Below, one piece after another: positions 1 to 10,766 of a DNA stretch of 64,000 nucleotides (its first letter is position 1; each line of letters begins with the position of its first letter). The DNA comes from Hortaea werneckii (lineage: Eukaryota; Ascomycota; Dothideomycetes; Mycosphaerellales; Teratosphaeriaceae): the NCBI GenBank assembly GCA_037044905.1, contig JBAOKB010000173.1, positions 248,001 to 312,000 of the forward strand. Direction: 5' to 3'. The translations under genes were made by a program, and so were the position numbers. The notes beneath the pieces are model-generated. The model was not told the origin of the DNA. It was given only the letters and a program-made list of their open reading frames with translations, and made no database searches.

Positions 1-783
1 CAAAACCGAGCCCGACTAGATACTAATGTTGGATGGAGAACGTGCTTTGTGAAACATTGTGCTTACCAGATCCTCTCCGGTTTAGCTGGTATGTACTCGG
101 AAACGCCCCTCTACGAGGGCTATGGCTAATCTCTCTTTCAGCATTGCAGGATGGGGGGATTGTGTACCATGATTTAAAACCGGAAAATGTAATGGTGGAC
201 AAAACGAATGTTCGATTGATCGACTATAGTAACTCCTACCGCCAACGCGGTCCTCGGGTCGTTGGCGGAACACCAGAATATCTGGCCCCCGAACAGCTAA
301 TTGCAGGCGTCCGTGGGGGCCATAAGGCCGACGTCTTTGCTTTGGGCTTGCTCCTAATAGAAATCTACTTGGGGGAATCCTTCTTTCCACGGGCACTATC
401 CACTGAAATCCGTTCCCCGCATTCTGCCCGTACCGACGTCGCCGTTGCGTACCACAGGGTCCTTTTGTCGTCGTTAATTGCGGAAAAGCCTATGTGGCGC
501 ATACAACCGTCGACCTCGGGCTCAAGACGCACTTGCGATGTGAGATCTAAAGTCCTCGCTGTCTTTCCCGACGCAGAGGATATGGTATTCGGGGCTGTCG
601 TATGTCGCCTTAGCCACTCCCAAAATCTAAGCTAATCGGCTGCAGTACAAACGCCGATATGTTCGCCTAGAGTACCCAAGCTTCTCTCTCTTCTTGCGAT
701 CGATGTTGAGTCATGAGACAGCTCGACCGACCTTCCGAGAGGCATTGCGCGATCCCTGGTTCCAAGTGTACAAAGCCAACTAA
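1..783 (+). CDS. Protein kinase, C-terminal part (5' end outside window)
   Basis: Serine/threonine protein kinase catalytic domain cut by the window edge. The reading frame is open from base 1 and follows exons 1-88, 142-599 and 646-783. Intron 89-141 (GTATGT, GCTAAT branch, TTTCAG; 53 nt) and intron 600-645 (GTATGT, GCTAAT, TGCAG; 46 nt) restore one frame. Visible subdomains in order: helix E (HCAYQILSGLA), catalytic loop HDLKPEN with Asp, a DYS in place of DFG, activation-segment GTPEYLAPEQ, the F-helix KADVFALGLLL, and the C-terminal RPTFREALRDPWF. Phosphorylates unknown substrates with ATP; no accessory domain is visible. The introns are inferred from consensus sites and frame. DYS instead of DFG is unusual but keeps the metal-binding Asp. 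Confidence 0.85.
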
Positions 784-1254
784 GGTCGGGCTGCGTCTTT
801 AGACGGCGCGAACCCTACTGTAGAGCCATACATGGCAATCGCTCCAGGACACCAGATATGTTCGTCGTACAGATCATTTGTATTCTTCCAATTTAAGTAG
901 CCTACCCAATAAGCGTTGTCCTTGCTTCGTAAATTTCGCGGCAAAATAAAGAGGGATGAATTGTGGTGAGAGACATATTCGGTGGCTGCAACATGCCGCG
1001 CTGCTACGGAATTTTGGAGATAAACTACTAAGAGGATGAGTCTTATCACTCTTTTGGTGAACATTGTTTGCAGACCAGGTGGGACATCTCATCACGATTA
1101 TGCGCACAGTTACCATGCCACTCCGTCACCTTCAGCTCACGACTTACGAAATTGGTTTGAGTCGTTTAGATAGCACAGCAGCCCATAAGGGCTGCGCTTT
1201 CACTTCCAAAATCCTCTTCTCACATAGACCTTAGACGAGCAAGAGAAAAAGAGA
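784..1254. other. Intergenic, kinase to thaumatin-like gene
   Basis: No convincing coding region. It should contain the kinase 3' flank and the promoter of the thaumatin-like gene; I see no clear TATA box. The few open frames have no recognisable content. Confidence 0.5.
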
Positions 1255-2091
1255 ATGTCGACCTTACAGACCCTGAAGACAGTAGGCCTAATGCTATCGG
1301 TTGCCTTGCAGCAAGCACATGCAGATGGCGCAGACAACGGAACCAAGACGTATTCCGTCACTGTAAGAAACAACTACAGCGAGAGACTATACATCCACAA
1401 TCTTGTGACGCACGGGTGGCTAGAGACAGAAGAACAGACCCTGAGATATTTGCCTAGAAACGAATATGGCGTGGCATATCCAGTATATACGTTTCCTATT
1501 GAAAGTGGTGACAGCGCAAATGTTGACTACTCCTATCATTCGACTGGAGGGGGGTCGCACTGGACCATGTTCTGGGATGCCCTCGAGGTTGTCGCGCATG
1601 GTCCGATGAACCAGACATTATTTGAGACCTTTTGCCAAGTATCCGATGATACTTCAAAACAGACGTGCTGGACGGATGTTAGCAACGTCGATGCTCTAAC
1701 ATCTAACGCTTTCGTCTCATACTCCGGAGAGTGTTGCGGAGAGCACGAGGCGCCCGTGCCTATTAACGTGACGGTTCCAGGCCATTGGCAGTGTCCCCTG
1801 GCCAACAGATTTCAGAAAGAGATCACATCCGGTGCCCCCCAGCCCTTGCTGCATCAAAGCCAAGCTTGTCTATCAAACTGCAGTGTTCTTCAGACTGACT
1901 CAGCTTGCTGTAAAGGAAAGTATAACGCCCCAGACACATGTGCTAACTCGAATCCTGATCTAGTGCTCGCAGCACCAGAGGCATATACCTACGCTTATGA
2001 CGACTACGGTCTAGGTCGCGACACGCCAAGCCCACTGCGGAAAAACCAATTTTGTCTGGGGCGAAAGATATTAGACATTACAGTAGGTTGA
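1255..2091 (+). CDS. Secreted thaumatin-like protein
   Basis: Uninterrupted 278-residue ORF. The first ~23 residues are a probable secretory signal (hydrophobic core ending near AHA-DG). The strongest family signal is C-terminal: DSACCKGKYNAPDTC, then AAPEAYTYAYDD, which match the thaumatin C-terminus (CC-G-Y-P-C ... AYSYAYDD). Cysteines are frequent in the second half and there are several N-glycosylation sequons (NGT, NQT, NVT, NCS). Thaumatin-like proteins are secreted, and some bind or cut beta-1,3-glucan; activity here is unknown. The central part is poorly recognisable and the last ~25 residues after YDD do not look like the usual FTC...FCP ending, so a missed 3' intron or frame slip near 2000-2090 is possible. 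Confidence 0.65.
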   Translation: MSTLQTLKTVGLMLSVALQQAHADGADNGTKTYSVTVRNNYSERLYIHNLVTHGWLETEEQTLRYLPRNEYGVAYPVYTFPIESGDSANVDYSYHSTGGGSHWTMFWDALEVVAHGPMNQTLFETFCQVSDDTSKQTCWTDVSNVDALTSNAFVSYSGECCGEHEAPVPINVTVPGHWQCPLANRFQKEITSGAPQPLLHQSQACLSNCSVLQTDSACCKGKYNAPDTCANSNPDLVLAAPEAYTYAYDDYGLGRDTPSPLRKNQFCLGRKILDITVG

Positions 2092-4032
2092 AATGGACAT
2101 CATGAAGAAACTTGACTGTACAATTTCGAAGCGTGCGTCTGCAACGCAATGCTCTTAGATAACAAATGTATGAAAGCTTTAACAAACAACTAGAAGTCTC
2201 TTGTATCACGTCATGTCGTCCTCGAGTTGTCCATTACTCCTTGGTGAGACTGACGGTGTTTCTCTTCGTGAATTACTAGCTGACGTCTGCTACTACCTAG
2301 GCGTAGTCGCACGCTCTTTCCATCGTGACAAGAAGTCTCCAGTTGGATATTGAAAGTAATTTCCAACCCTGCTTCCGTGTCGGGTCGACTATCTGAGGTC
2401 AAATCTGAATCTCGTCTGCTCAAGGTGTCGCTGCAAGCGCTCGATGGAGCCTTTTGCTTCTCGTGCTGTTGGTAAGGTTCGAGCTCTAGGTGCTGATTAT
2501 CTTTGCTTTCGAAGATCTGGGGTGATCCATATATAGAACACATCGCAGTAGGATGGTGGAAATTATCAGAACCTTGGGGCTCGCGAAATGACGTTGTAGC
2601 TTTGCCCAATTTAGCTAGTTGTGAAGACGAAAATCCCCATGTAGACTTCATAGATCGCACGCAGGATGCTGATTTCAACTGGAGAGCGTGACGGCTCCGT
2701 TTCAATGACCGAGATCGCATTCCGAAGAATTTGTGATTCCGTCTGACGTCGAATGCCTGGGTGGAGTCCGGATAATTTTCGAAAAATTTCTGGCGACTGC
2801 TCGCAAAGATAAAACGGTGCAATCTCATCATTTTGATGCTACTAGACCGGGCTGTGTAAGTTTGTCAGAGTCATTGGCATTACGTAAAACGTTACACTTT
2901 ATTTAACTCGTTCTCGTCAGTCCTAAGTTCGGAGGCATGTCCGACAAACTCGCTCTAATCATTCTGATGCACTCGTTGTCTAGAATTATTTTCAGCAGTA
3001 CATACGATACTTATCATAACTGCCTCTGCGTTCATTGACTACTTTCCAATCTTGTACGCCGGATTCTCTAACCTTCGTTATACGAAACCCCGTGGGATAG
3101 CAGATCGATCGGGGATGTAGTACACCTGATTCGCGAGGAGAAATGGTGACATGTTACCTAAACTTTTGCATTCCTTTCTCAGGAGTTCTAGCACTAGTAC
3201 AAATAATACGGGATGCGAACAGTGTCATTACGTCCCTTCCAGCAGTAAGTCTAGCGGAACGACCTACTGCCCCGTCCTTCCGTCTCTGGCTATTGCGATA
3301 TTTGATCTCCTGCCTAGTCCTCGAGTATCGAACATACATGAGATTGATGAGCGTGACATAGCAAGTCAGGTTGCCACGTCTATGGCCAAAAAGCGGTGTG
3401 TCTTGATTGCCGCCCTAAGTGGCTCGTGAATCGCTGCGTGTGTTACAGAACAAGACACTTGCCCTTGCGAAGGCATTTTGTTACGAACACACAAAGTGAT
3501 TGGATAAGCAAGCGATAAGGTCCCGCGGTAACGACACCACGCACCACCACTATGACCAGGAAAGAAGTCATGTGACACAGCACCAAGCAGTGCACGTGAC
3601 GGAGCGCTATCCTGGCTCTGTGCTCCCTCTGAGAGAGTGCTGGGAGCAGTAGAGTATGTTGCATACAGACATAAATCTCTCATGTATGTAGTCTGGTAGG
3701 TTATTCCAAGATAGAGATTTGTGTTCAACTTAGCCCACTGATTGGAAAAGAGCAATATCCCAACTTCATACTCTTGTCTTGACACTCCTCTTCGGGAGAG
3801 ACCAAACCCACGTGACTCTAGATAACAAGTCATTGCACATTCGTAGTGCTTCGCTTATTATAGCCGGGTACCATCTGCCTCTGAGAGTTTGTAAGCAGCA
3901 CACTACAGTCGCAGTAGACGCTTACTACTATGCTTATTTCGAAGCTGCAATGCGGCGTAAACAGCTTCACGATATAATGAAGTTCCGAAACGGCGCCCCT
4001 TTCGCATATACATAGAGCCGTTCCTTTTCGAA
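2092..4032. other. Gene-poor interval
   Basis: Several open frames occur, the longest a 206-codon one on the minus strand (2211-2831) and a 155-codon one (3366-3833, minus). None shows a recognisable motif, and their composition (Ser/Arg-rich, few core hydrophobic blocks) does not stand out from chance. I do not call genes here, although the 206-codon frame could be a fast-evolving orphan. Confidence 0.4.
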
Positions 4033-5159
4033 ATGAGGAGACCCAGGAAAATGAAAGCACCGGGCATGAGGGAACCCCCAATTTACGGGTTACCCGCAGA
4101 GATAGTGGACCTAATAGTGTTGCATCTGGATGGCCAGGTCGATATGAAGAACCTCATGCTGGCATCTTCTTTTTTCGGGAGATCGGTGACTGAACAGCTC
4201 TACCATGCCCCGAGAATACAAGCAAGTAGCTTGCCTTTAGCTCTGCGGTCTGCACGATCTAGCGTAGGCTGGCAGAATGCAAGATCATTGACGATTTCCG
4301 GTCAACTTCGGGGCAACGGCGGGTGTGATTTGCCCATCTCTGCCTTGGTCTCGGTCATGAAACAGGGTCTAGTAAAGGGAATGTATGTGGAACTTGTAGT
4401 ACGAGTAAAGTCGCGCTTGAAAGCTAACACGCGTCTAGAGAACTGCACTGCGAATGTACCTGGGACGATGTGGTCCAGTGTCTGGAAATGCAGGTCAAAG
4501 TCGAACGGCTCCAATTGGCATCGGTCACTTCCTCGAAAGGAAGCAGCGGTCAATTTCATGTGCCGCAACTTGCCTGTCTGCGGTCTCTTACTTGTGCCCC
4601 GACCACACGCATCGAAGAAAGCATCTTATTCTGCCGGCGAATCGTTGCAAAGGCACCTAACCTGGTGGAATTGAATCTCTGTCCCCAAGCTTCCATCTGC
4701 TTCAAAGGGCCCTACAAAGGGATGTGGGCGCTTCTCGATGCCGCGACTGCACGGGACAGACCCAATCCTCTTCAAATCTTAAAATTCGACACTGTATGCT
4801 TCGCTAGCATCTCCAAAGGTCTACCGGCAAGACGAAACCTGCGAGCCCTTACTTATCTTGAATGTAAGCGGTGCACTTCGGTCGAGTCGCTTTTATTGTG
4901 GGTACTGCGTGCCTCCAAGCCGGCCGATGGAAATGATGGATGCAAGTCATGGATGCCGCAGAATCTTAAGATTGCTCTTGATGGTCTCCGATGCATAGAT
5001 TTGGACATCCTATCACATTTGCTGCGAGAAAAAATCTTTACCCATGCGCAAGTCAACACAGATGCCTGTAAAGGATCAATTACGAAGGAGGTGGAGAGTA
5101 GCGGAAACCTAGAACGCATCCAGGTCGCGCAGACATACGGACATTTGTGGCCCTCATGA
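4033..5159 (+). CDS. F-box protein (two exons)
   Basis: An F-box opens the protein: YGLPAEIVDLIVLHLDG at about residues 19-35, followed by the MKNLMLASSFF segment, so it is probably a substrate adaptor of an SCF ubiquitin ligase that binds Skp1. Exon 1 is 4033-4382, exon 2 is 4439-5159. Intron 4383-4438 (GTATGT, branch GCTAAC, end CTAG; 56 nt) joins LVKGI to ELHCECTWDDVV and restores the frame; without it, exon 1 meets a stop at 4674. Product about 356 residues. The C-terminal part holds leucine-spaced segments that resemble degenerate repeats, as usual in fungal F-box proteins. A later Met (residue 10 or 14) is an alternative start. It is the only F-box locus here that looks intact. Confidence 0.7.
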
Positions 5160-5610
5160 GTTGCCTATTGGTTCCAAGGTCAGGATTTTCTAGCTTGAAC
5201 CTGTTCTGCTCGTCCCGCGTTTGGAGGATTGTGCAGGATTGGGGTTGTCTTGCGAACGCTCTCGGTCAAGCGCGCAAATTCCATCGCTCCAACACGCAAG
5301 CAATCACAAGCATTAGCGAAGTGAAGGTGAGGAGATTGGACGGTTCGGAATGGCGGGACGCCTTCTTGACAAGAGTGGTAAAGTTGTAGTGAAAAGTACA
5401 ATTTAAAAGTGATCGCTCTGCCCCAGTCGCATCCACTGGAAACGCTTCTGCACAACATGCGTAAATCTCTCATTAGCCTTTCCCGCGATACAAACAACAA
5501 CTTAGTAAAGTCGGTCATTCAGATCTCGTAATGATGCTCGTGTCGCTTTTTTAATAAGACAGGACTTAGTTCTCTGCCGTGTCTAGTGACTCTGCACTGC
5601 CCCTTGAACC
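5160..5610. other. Intergenic
   Basis: A short plus-strand frame (5147-5389) overlaps the F-box stop, but no motif supports it. No gene called. Confidence 0.4.
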
Positions 5611-6040
5611 ATGCGAATCTCTTGCATCACAATCGAGACATTTTTGTTCCTTGCAGGCACTGTCTTCGCAAATGATTTCCTCACATGCAAGGACGAGCAA
5701 TACGAGACCTTTGTAGCGATTGGCAACTTCTGCAACAGAGAAAACATCTATGTGCCTTCGGACTACGCGAACAAGGGTGGATCGCACGGCAACAGATTTG
5801 TTTTTATTAGTGAGTAATAAGCCTGTTAGGCCGCTCCACGAAATCGCTAACAATTTCAAATGCGGGGACTGCTCCCCCCCTCAGCTGGTGCCTATGCATT
5901 TCTGCTTCACGCAGATGTATGAGGTATGCGCCAATGCGATGGATGGAATGAACCATAAGCATTTCGGCAATGACCAATGCCAAAATTTCACAACATGGTC
6001 AAGGGAAGACAAACAAAATCTCGGCATGGCAGCTATTTAA
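5611..6040 (+). CDS. Possible small secreted cysteine-rich protein
   Basis: Two adjoining frames look like parts of one small secreted protein. Frame 1 (5611 to about 5809) starts MRISCITIETFLFLAGTVFA, a convincing signal peptide, and adds Cys at two sites (LTCKD, NFCNR). The other frame, up to 6040, adds more cysteines (KCGDC, HFCF, EVCAN, DQCQN). A GTGAGT donor lies at 5810, but none of the nearby acceptors (5829, 5884, 5914) restores the frame cleanly, so either a non-canonical intron or a 1-nt indel separates the parts. Size and cysteine content resemble effector-like proteins of plant- or host-associated fungi, which is only an analogy. Confidence 0.4.
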
Positions 6041-6330
6041 TTTCTTCCATTTTTCTTCCATTATTGCGATCGTTCCTCACAATTCAAGATTGTTGCAGGC
6101 GTTGTTGTAGGTACGGCTTAGGTAGCAAAAGTGATTGTAACAATCAATAGATCCAGAGTCCTCTTAGCATCGCTTGGTGCATTCTTTGGCTGCGTGGCAG
6201 CCTGCTGTCACGTAATTGAGTCTGTGCGACTACCCAGGGAAGTCAGCTCTAACATACCCCAGAGGCTCCGTGATGACTTTCTTTCCCCTCCTCCATTATC
6301 CACAGTTAGTGATTTGGAGCGAGTGCCTCC

Positions 6331-7434
6331 ATGACATATAATTCAGACCGCAGCGATCCAGAAAGTCAAGAGTGGCAGGGAATACACTGCAATGTCGCCG
6401 AGCTTACCACGTTAGCAAGACTTGTACTTAATTACTACCAAACCTGGCTCGATTTTCTAGATATCTTCACCCTCAAGCTTGGCCATCGTTCTCATGTCTT
6501 CGCCAACAGCAAACCTGGTCACACATCAGAAATTGTGGCATCGAGCCCAGTGAGGTATCTTTTAACCGAACTTCTTGACTACTCGCAAGCGACAGTCTTA
6601 AAGGAAGATTTGCACAGGCTAGAGAGCCACGAAACGTTACTCAGCTACTCTCTCATGACCGACGGATCTGTGTCGGTCTGCTTATTGACCGCTCAGGACG
6701 CCAAGTCAAAGGTAGACGACTGCCCGACATTAGTGATAGACTGTGTCGGGCGTCAGTCCGACAAAGAAGACTCTTGCTGGGGCGCAGAGGCAGACATCGG
6801 AAACTTGAGGGACGAACGGCAAGTCCCAACAGCCTTCAAAAGCCTATGTAGCCAGTTGCAGGTGCAGAGTAGCGCTCATTGGACAAGAGTGATGTTCATT
6901 TTATACGACTGGGGATACCGCCGGACGGAGCTTATGACCTACTTCAACCGGATGAGCCGCGGGGACGTCTTTGAACTCGTAAAAACAGTTGGTGTGCGTA
7001 TGGTGCCCGCTGCTTTTTTCACTAGGCTAACTCAGCTTGACGCGGAAGAAAAGAGGGATCATCGTTCTTTCGGAAAACTTGTGTATCTGCAACCGAAAGA
7101 CGGAAAGGCTTTGCCTGTTTCAAAAATACTACTCGAGCTCCATTGCGGCCTCTACCGTGCCAAAATCCACTTCGATAGTTGGAAAGCCCAAGCAAAGACT
7201 TCCAACGGAGACCAATCAAAGCACGAGCTCCTTGACATGTCGGATATGTCGGGCAATGACATTCAGTTCGTTCAACACTATATTTCCACGCCCTCATGCA
7301 GGGTCGACTGGGCCCGTTGCCCTTCTGAACGAAAGATGGCCCAGTTTGCCGATGAATACCTTATGACAGAACTCATAGAAGACATCTTTGGTAGGCGTTC
7401 AATGCGTCAAGACCATGCTTTGTCTCCATTTTAG
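6331..7434 (+). CDS. Hypothetical protein, 367 residues
   Basis: Long uninterrupted ORF starting at an ATG. I do not recognise the family. There is no signal peptide and no obvious transmembrane segment. The composition is balanced, with plausible core blocks (LVLNYYQTWLDFLDIF, RVMFILYDWGYRR, AAFFTRLTQLDAEE), which argues that it is coding. It may be a soluble intracellular protein. A short upstream frame (6131-6334) with a hydrophobic N-terminus overlaps its start by four bases (ATGA); it could be an upstream ORF or a first exon. A homopolymer of about 15 A follows the stop at 7487-7501. Confidence 0.5.
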   Translation: MTYNSDRSDPESQEWQGIHCNVAELTTLARLVLNYYQTWLDFLDIFTLKLGHRSHVFANSKPGHTSEIVASSPVRYLLTELLDYSQATVLKEDLHRLESHETLLSYSLMTDGSVSVCLLTAQDAKSKVDDCPTLVIDCVGRQSDKEDSCWGAEADIGNLRDERQVPTAFKSLCSQLQVQSSAHWTRVMFILYDWGYRRTELMTYFNRMSRGDVFELVKTVGVRMVPAAFFTRLTQLDAEEKRDHRSFGKLVYLQPKDGKALPVSKILLELHCGLYRAKIHFDSWKAQAKTSNGDQSKHELLDMSDMSGNDIQFVQHYISTPSCRVDWARCPSERKMAQFADEYLMTELIEDIFGRRSMRQDHALSPF

Positions 7435-8788
7435 CGAAGGCGGCCGCTATTTTCTCTTTGGCTGAGGAAGACGGAAAAAAAGAGGGAAAAAAAAAAAAAA
7501 ACACAGCTGTAACCATTTGTGAATGCGCATTCTTGCTTCCAATCCCAATCTCCACCTCTTGGATGAGTCATGGCACATGTTATTTCGCCGCCATTTGAAT
7601 CACGCGACCTCTGTTGGGGAATTGTTTACGCGCGCTGCATGAAGCCTTTTTGGGACCAGCGTCAATGTCGCCATCTTCAGAATCATTATCGTTGTTATTA
7701 TTACCACTATCATTCTTGCTTGTGTTTCGTTTGGCAGGGAGAAGAGCCATCCACTGGCACCCCGTTTACGGCCGCTGCCAAAGTATCCGTGGACGCTGCG
7801 ACCAGACCCATTTGGCGTACGATACCCAGTCTCTATGCTCAACTCCACATGCTACTATGGGCCCCGTGGAAGAGCGTCGTACGAGAATAAAAACGGTGGA
7901 GGGCTCTCTCTCCGGTATTGGCGGTGTTAGTAGCTCCGATGCATCGGTAATTGGCCAATTGTTGGGAACTAAGTAGCACGTTGACTTCACGTTGATGTCC
8001 TGCTCGTTTAGAAGGGAGTAGCAAGCATGTCAATCTGTGTGCTCGACGAGGGTGACCAACGTGTTGCAGGCTGTGTGATGAAAGTATCCCCTTTTCAGCA
8101 GCGTAACTTAAGCCTACACTCCGTTAGCGACAAAGCTCCTAAGTCATATGCTCTGCAAGCTCATTAGGGCTTCGAAAGAAGTCACCCGTTTGCAGCTTCG
8201 TTGCCGTCATCAAGCTCGTCGCGCATGAATTTGAGCAGTGGGCACTTTTAGCGATGATTGTTGAGAACGAAGCTCTCCCGGTATGACGTGCAGAATACCT
8301 TGACTACACCACTCGTCATTTTGCTGCAGCTAATAGACTGTGTAGCGCCCAAGACGCGACTTGGTGCGGCAGGGAGAGACGCGTAGCGGGTCGTAGAGTT
8401 TACTCGAATAGAAGCGCAGTTGATTAGTCAGGCGTCTGGCAGCTTCATTCTGGCTCGAGCCACAAAATGGTGTGGTAGTGCATCCTGAACCATGTCTCTG
8501 TTAAGTCTGTAACGGGTAGTGTCCAAAACTCATGTGGCAGCTTCTACAGTGGTCTAGTAAGTCAAGTCGGTCAACGCGAGTGTCTTTGATGCGCGAGCAG
8601 AGGAGACACTAGAATCAGCAAGACTGAAAGGGCGCTGGAATAAGTGCGAAAGACTCAGCAATTGAGGAAACTCTATAGGATTATTCTAGCCCTCTCGCCC
8701 TCATTCCATAGGCTGTTGCTAGGAAGTGTAGGAGATTCTGGTCGAGTTTCTTAGTCACGCTAGCCATCTTGGGGCTACATACCCCACA
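7435..8788. other. Gene-poor interval
   Basis: A 120-codon plus-strand frame (7614-7976; first ATG at about 7665) has a leucine-rich hydrophobic start but no other support. From 7980 to 8788 there is no open frame of note. The right edge is the 3' flank of the minus-strand deaminase gene. Confidence 0.4.
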
Positions 8789-10766
8789 TCACGCTAGATT
8801 CGGCAGGCTATTAGCATACTTGTCGTACTCCGCCACAACCCAGTCACAGAACTGCCTCCAATCCCTTTCAAAAATCGCCATTGCCCGCTGTTTCTCTTCT
8901 TCGCTCAAGCAGCTGTGCTGGATACTCCACCAAGCGAGTTGTTTCCAGCCATGGACCGACATCCGAGTGTCTCCAACTATTACCTGGTAAAACTCAAAAG
9001 AGAGCGATAGCGAGTCTTTCGTCGCGCCACTAAACGTCTACGTCAGTAACTCAAGTCAGATTTGGAACATCCGACTCTCGCACTCACCGAAATAATGAAG
9101 GATTGTCAGCATTCAGAGTGCAATGCAAGCCAGCTGCGAGAAGCTGAGGAAAAGGATGCTGTCTGATATTACCACAGAGATGCAACAGCTCATTCGAAAT
9201 CGGACAAAGCTCCAGACATATGTTCTGCTGCTTGTACTTTTCGATAAGCAACGGATGTTTCAACAGGGAGTACCCGTGTCCGATCCGTTTACAGTGCAGC
9301 AGCAGCGAGTCGTATAAATTGCTCTTCGCCGGATCCGAAGAGCCGCCAGTGTCAAGCAGAGTCTCGCCGGCATGGAACATAAAGGGGATGTTGAGATCTA
9401 GATCCTTGCATGTCTTTTGAAAGCCAACCAGCAAGTCGCAATAGAAGCCGATGTGGTTCGGTCGATCCTCTGCCCCGACTAAGTCGAAGCCGCAGATCAA
9501 GTCTGGGAACTCTTGCTTCAGCTTGATGCAGTCTTCGAGCTCGGTCTGCATCCGCGCTTTCGGAATACTTCGCGGCGTACAGTAGATGATCTTCAAGCCG
9601 AAAGGGAATTTGTCGAGCTCGCCCCTGTCTTCGAGCTTTTTAGTCTTTCTCTTTACTTCCTCGCAGATAATTTTCATCTGTGCACTATGGTCCAGTTGGC
9701 GCAAACCATCGTCGGATGGAATCGTCTTGTCCATCAGCATTGGGCGTAATTCGGCATACATAACTCTGTCCCGGATCATGCTGTTTATCGCCCTTCCGAT
9801 GTACCATCTATATACGCTTTCATAGTTCATCAAGCCTTTGAACGCTCGTGTGCCTTGGTTGAAGCACGCCCAAATGCCATTGGTAGTCTGCTTGTCTGAA
9901 TAAACACGCTCCGCAGTCAAAGTCATTTTCTCACGTGCCCAGCATTCAGCATCACCTAAGCCTTCAGGTCTTTCTTCGTGTACCAGGCCATGCGGAAAGC
10001 TCAATCTGAAGTCTGCCCAACGCATCCACGGGTTTGCATTTTCGGCCTTAACATCAGGGTTGTACTCCATAGAGAATATTTCTGCGCTGGCTGTAGTGCT
10101 GGGCATTACATTAAAGACAACCTCTGCCTTCTCGAAGTCGTCCTTGGTAAGAAGTGGCCGTGTCGTCCGCACAAACATGGTATCTTTCAACTTGCGAGCG
10201 CGGGACAGGAGCAGTTCCGGCGGTAGCTCCGTATTGAAGTGAATGTGCAAGTGGCAGCCTTTTGGCATATGTCGAGAGATGTCAAAGACAAGGCTCCGTT
10301 CCATTCGAGACTTGTTGGGTAGAAACTGGCCGCCCATGTCTCGCACTTCCGGACCGGGCACAGCTTCACTCGGCAGATTTCCATAGAGCTCTAGATCACG
10401 CCTTTCGTGCTCGCGAATCCGGAAAACTATACTTGCAGCCTGCAACTCCACCTCAGAAGCCTCTAGACGGGCTTCCAAATCCCACTCTTGCTTTCTCTCA
10501 GCCATCAGGAGGTCTTTGCGACGAGTCTGGTAATCCATGGATGCTTCTGCCGCTCGCACATTCTTTGCGAGACACTTCTCGATGGATTTTGGGCTAGACA
10601 TCTTCGATGACGCTATACTTTCTTCTTCTTTTGATGGTGTAGGCGTGTTGGGTCCTACGGATGGCTGCCTGCGAGCAAAGAAAAGTCGACTACGAGTTCC
10701 TTTGATTCCACTGAATACTCCGTTGAATCTGCAACCGTGCAGAGAAGCTCTTATAAAGGATTGCAA
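8789..10766 (-). CDS. Adenosine deaminase-related growth factor (ADGF/CECR1-type)
   Basis: Hydrolytic deamination of adenosine to inosine is the expected reaction. Exon 1 is 10766-9088 and exon 2 is 9029-8789; intron 9030-9087 (GTGAGT, CTGAC branch, TTTAG; 58 nt) gives a 639-residue protein. Zn/catalytic motifs are all present: HLHIH (172-176), FHAGET (464-469, catalytic Glu), HGYSL (497-501), LCPISNELL (520-528), NADNPSLF (552-559). Exon 2 supplies the ADGF C-terminus (EFYQVIVGD, GWKQLAWWSIQHS). Animal ADGF/CECR1 proteins are secreted; here the N-terminus (residues 1-35) is basic and non-secretory, possibly a mitochondrial presequence, unless translation starts at Met56 (10601), giving a cytosolic protein. 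It appears intact. Confidence 0.9.

Noticed and set aside
2211..2831. 206-codon minus-strand ORF as a gene
   Set aside because: No motif, biased composition and an overlapping frame on the other strand; kept only as a possibility.
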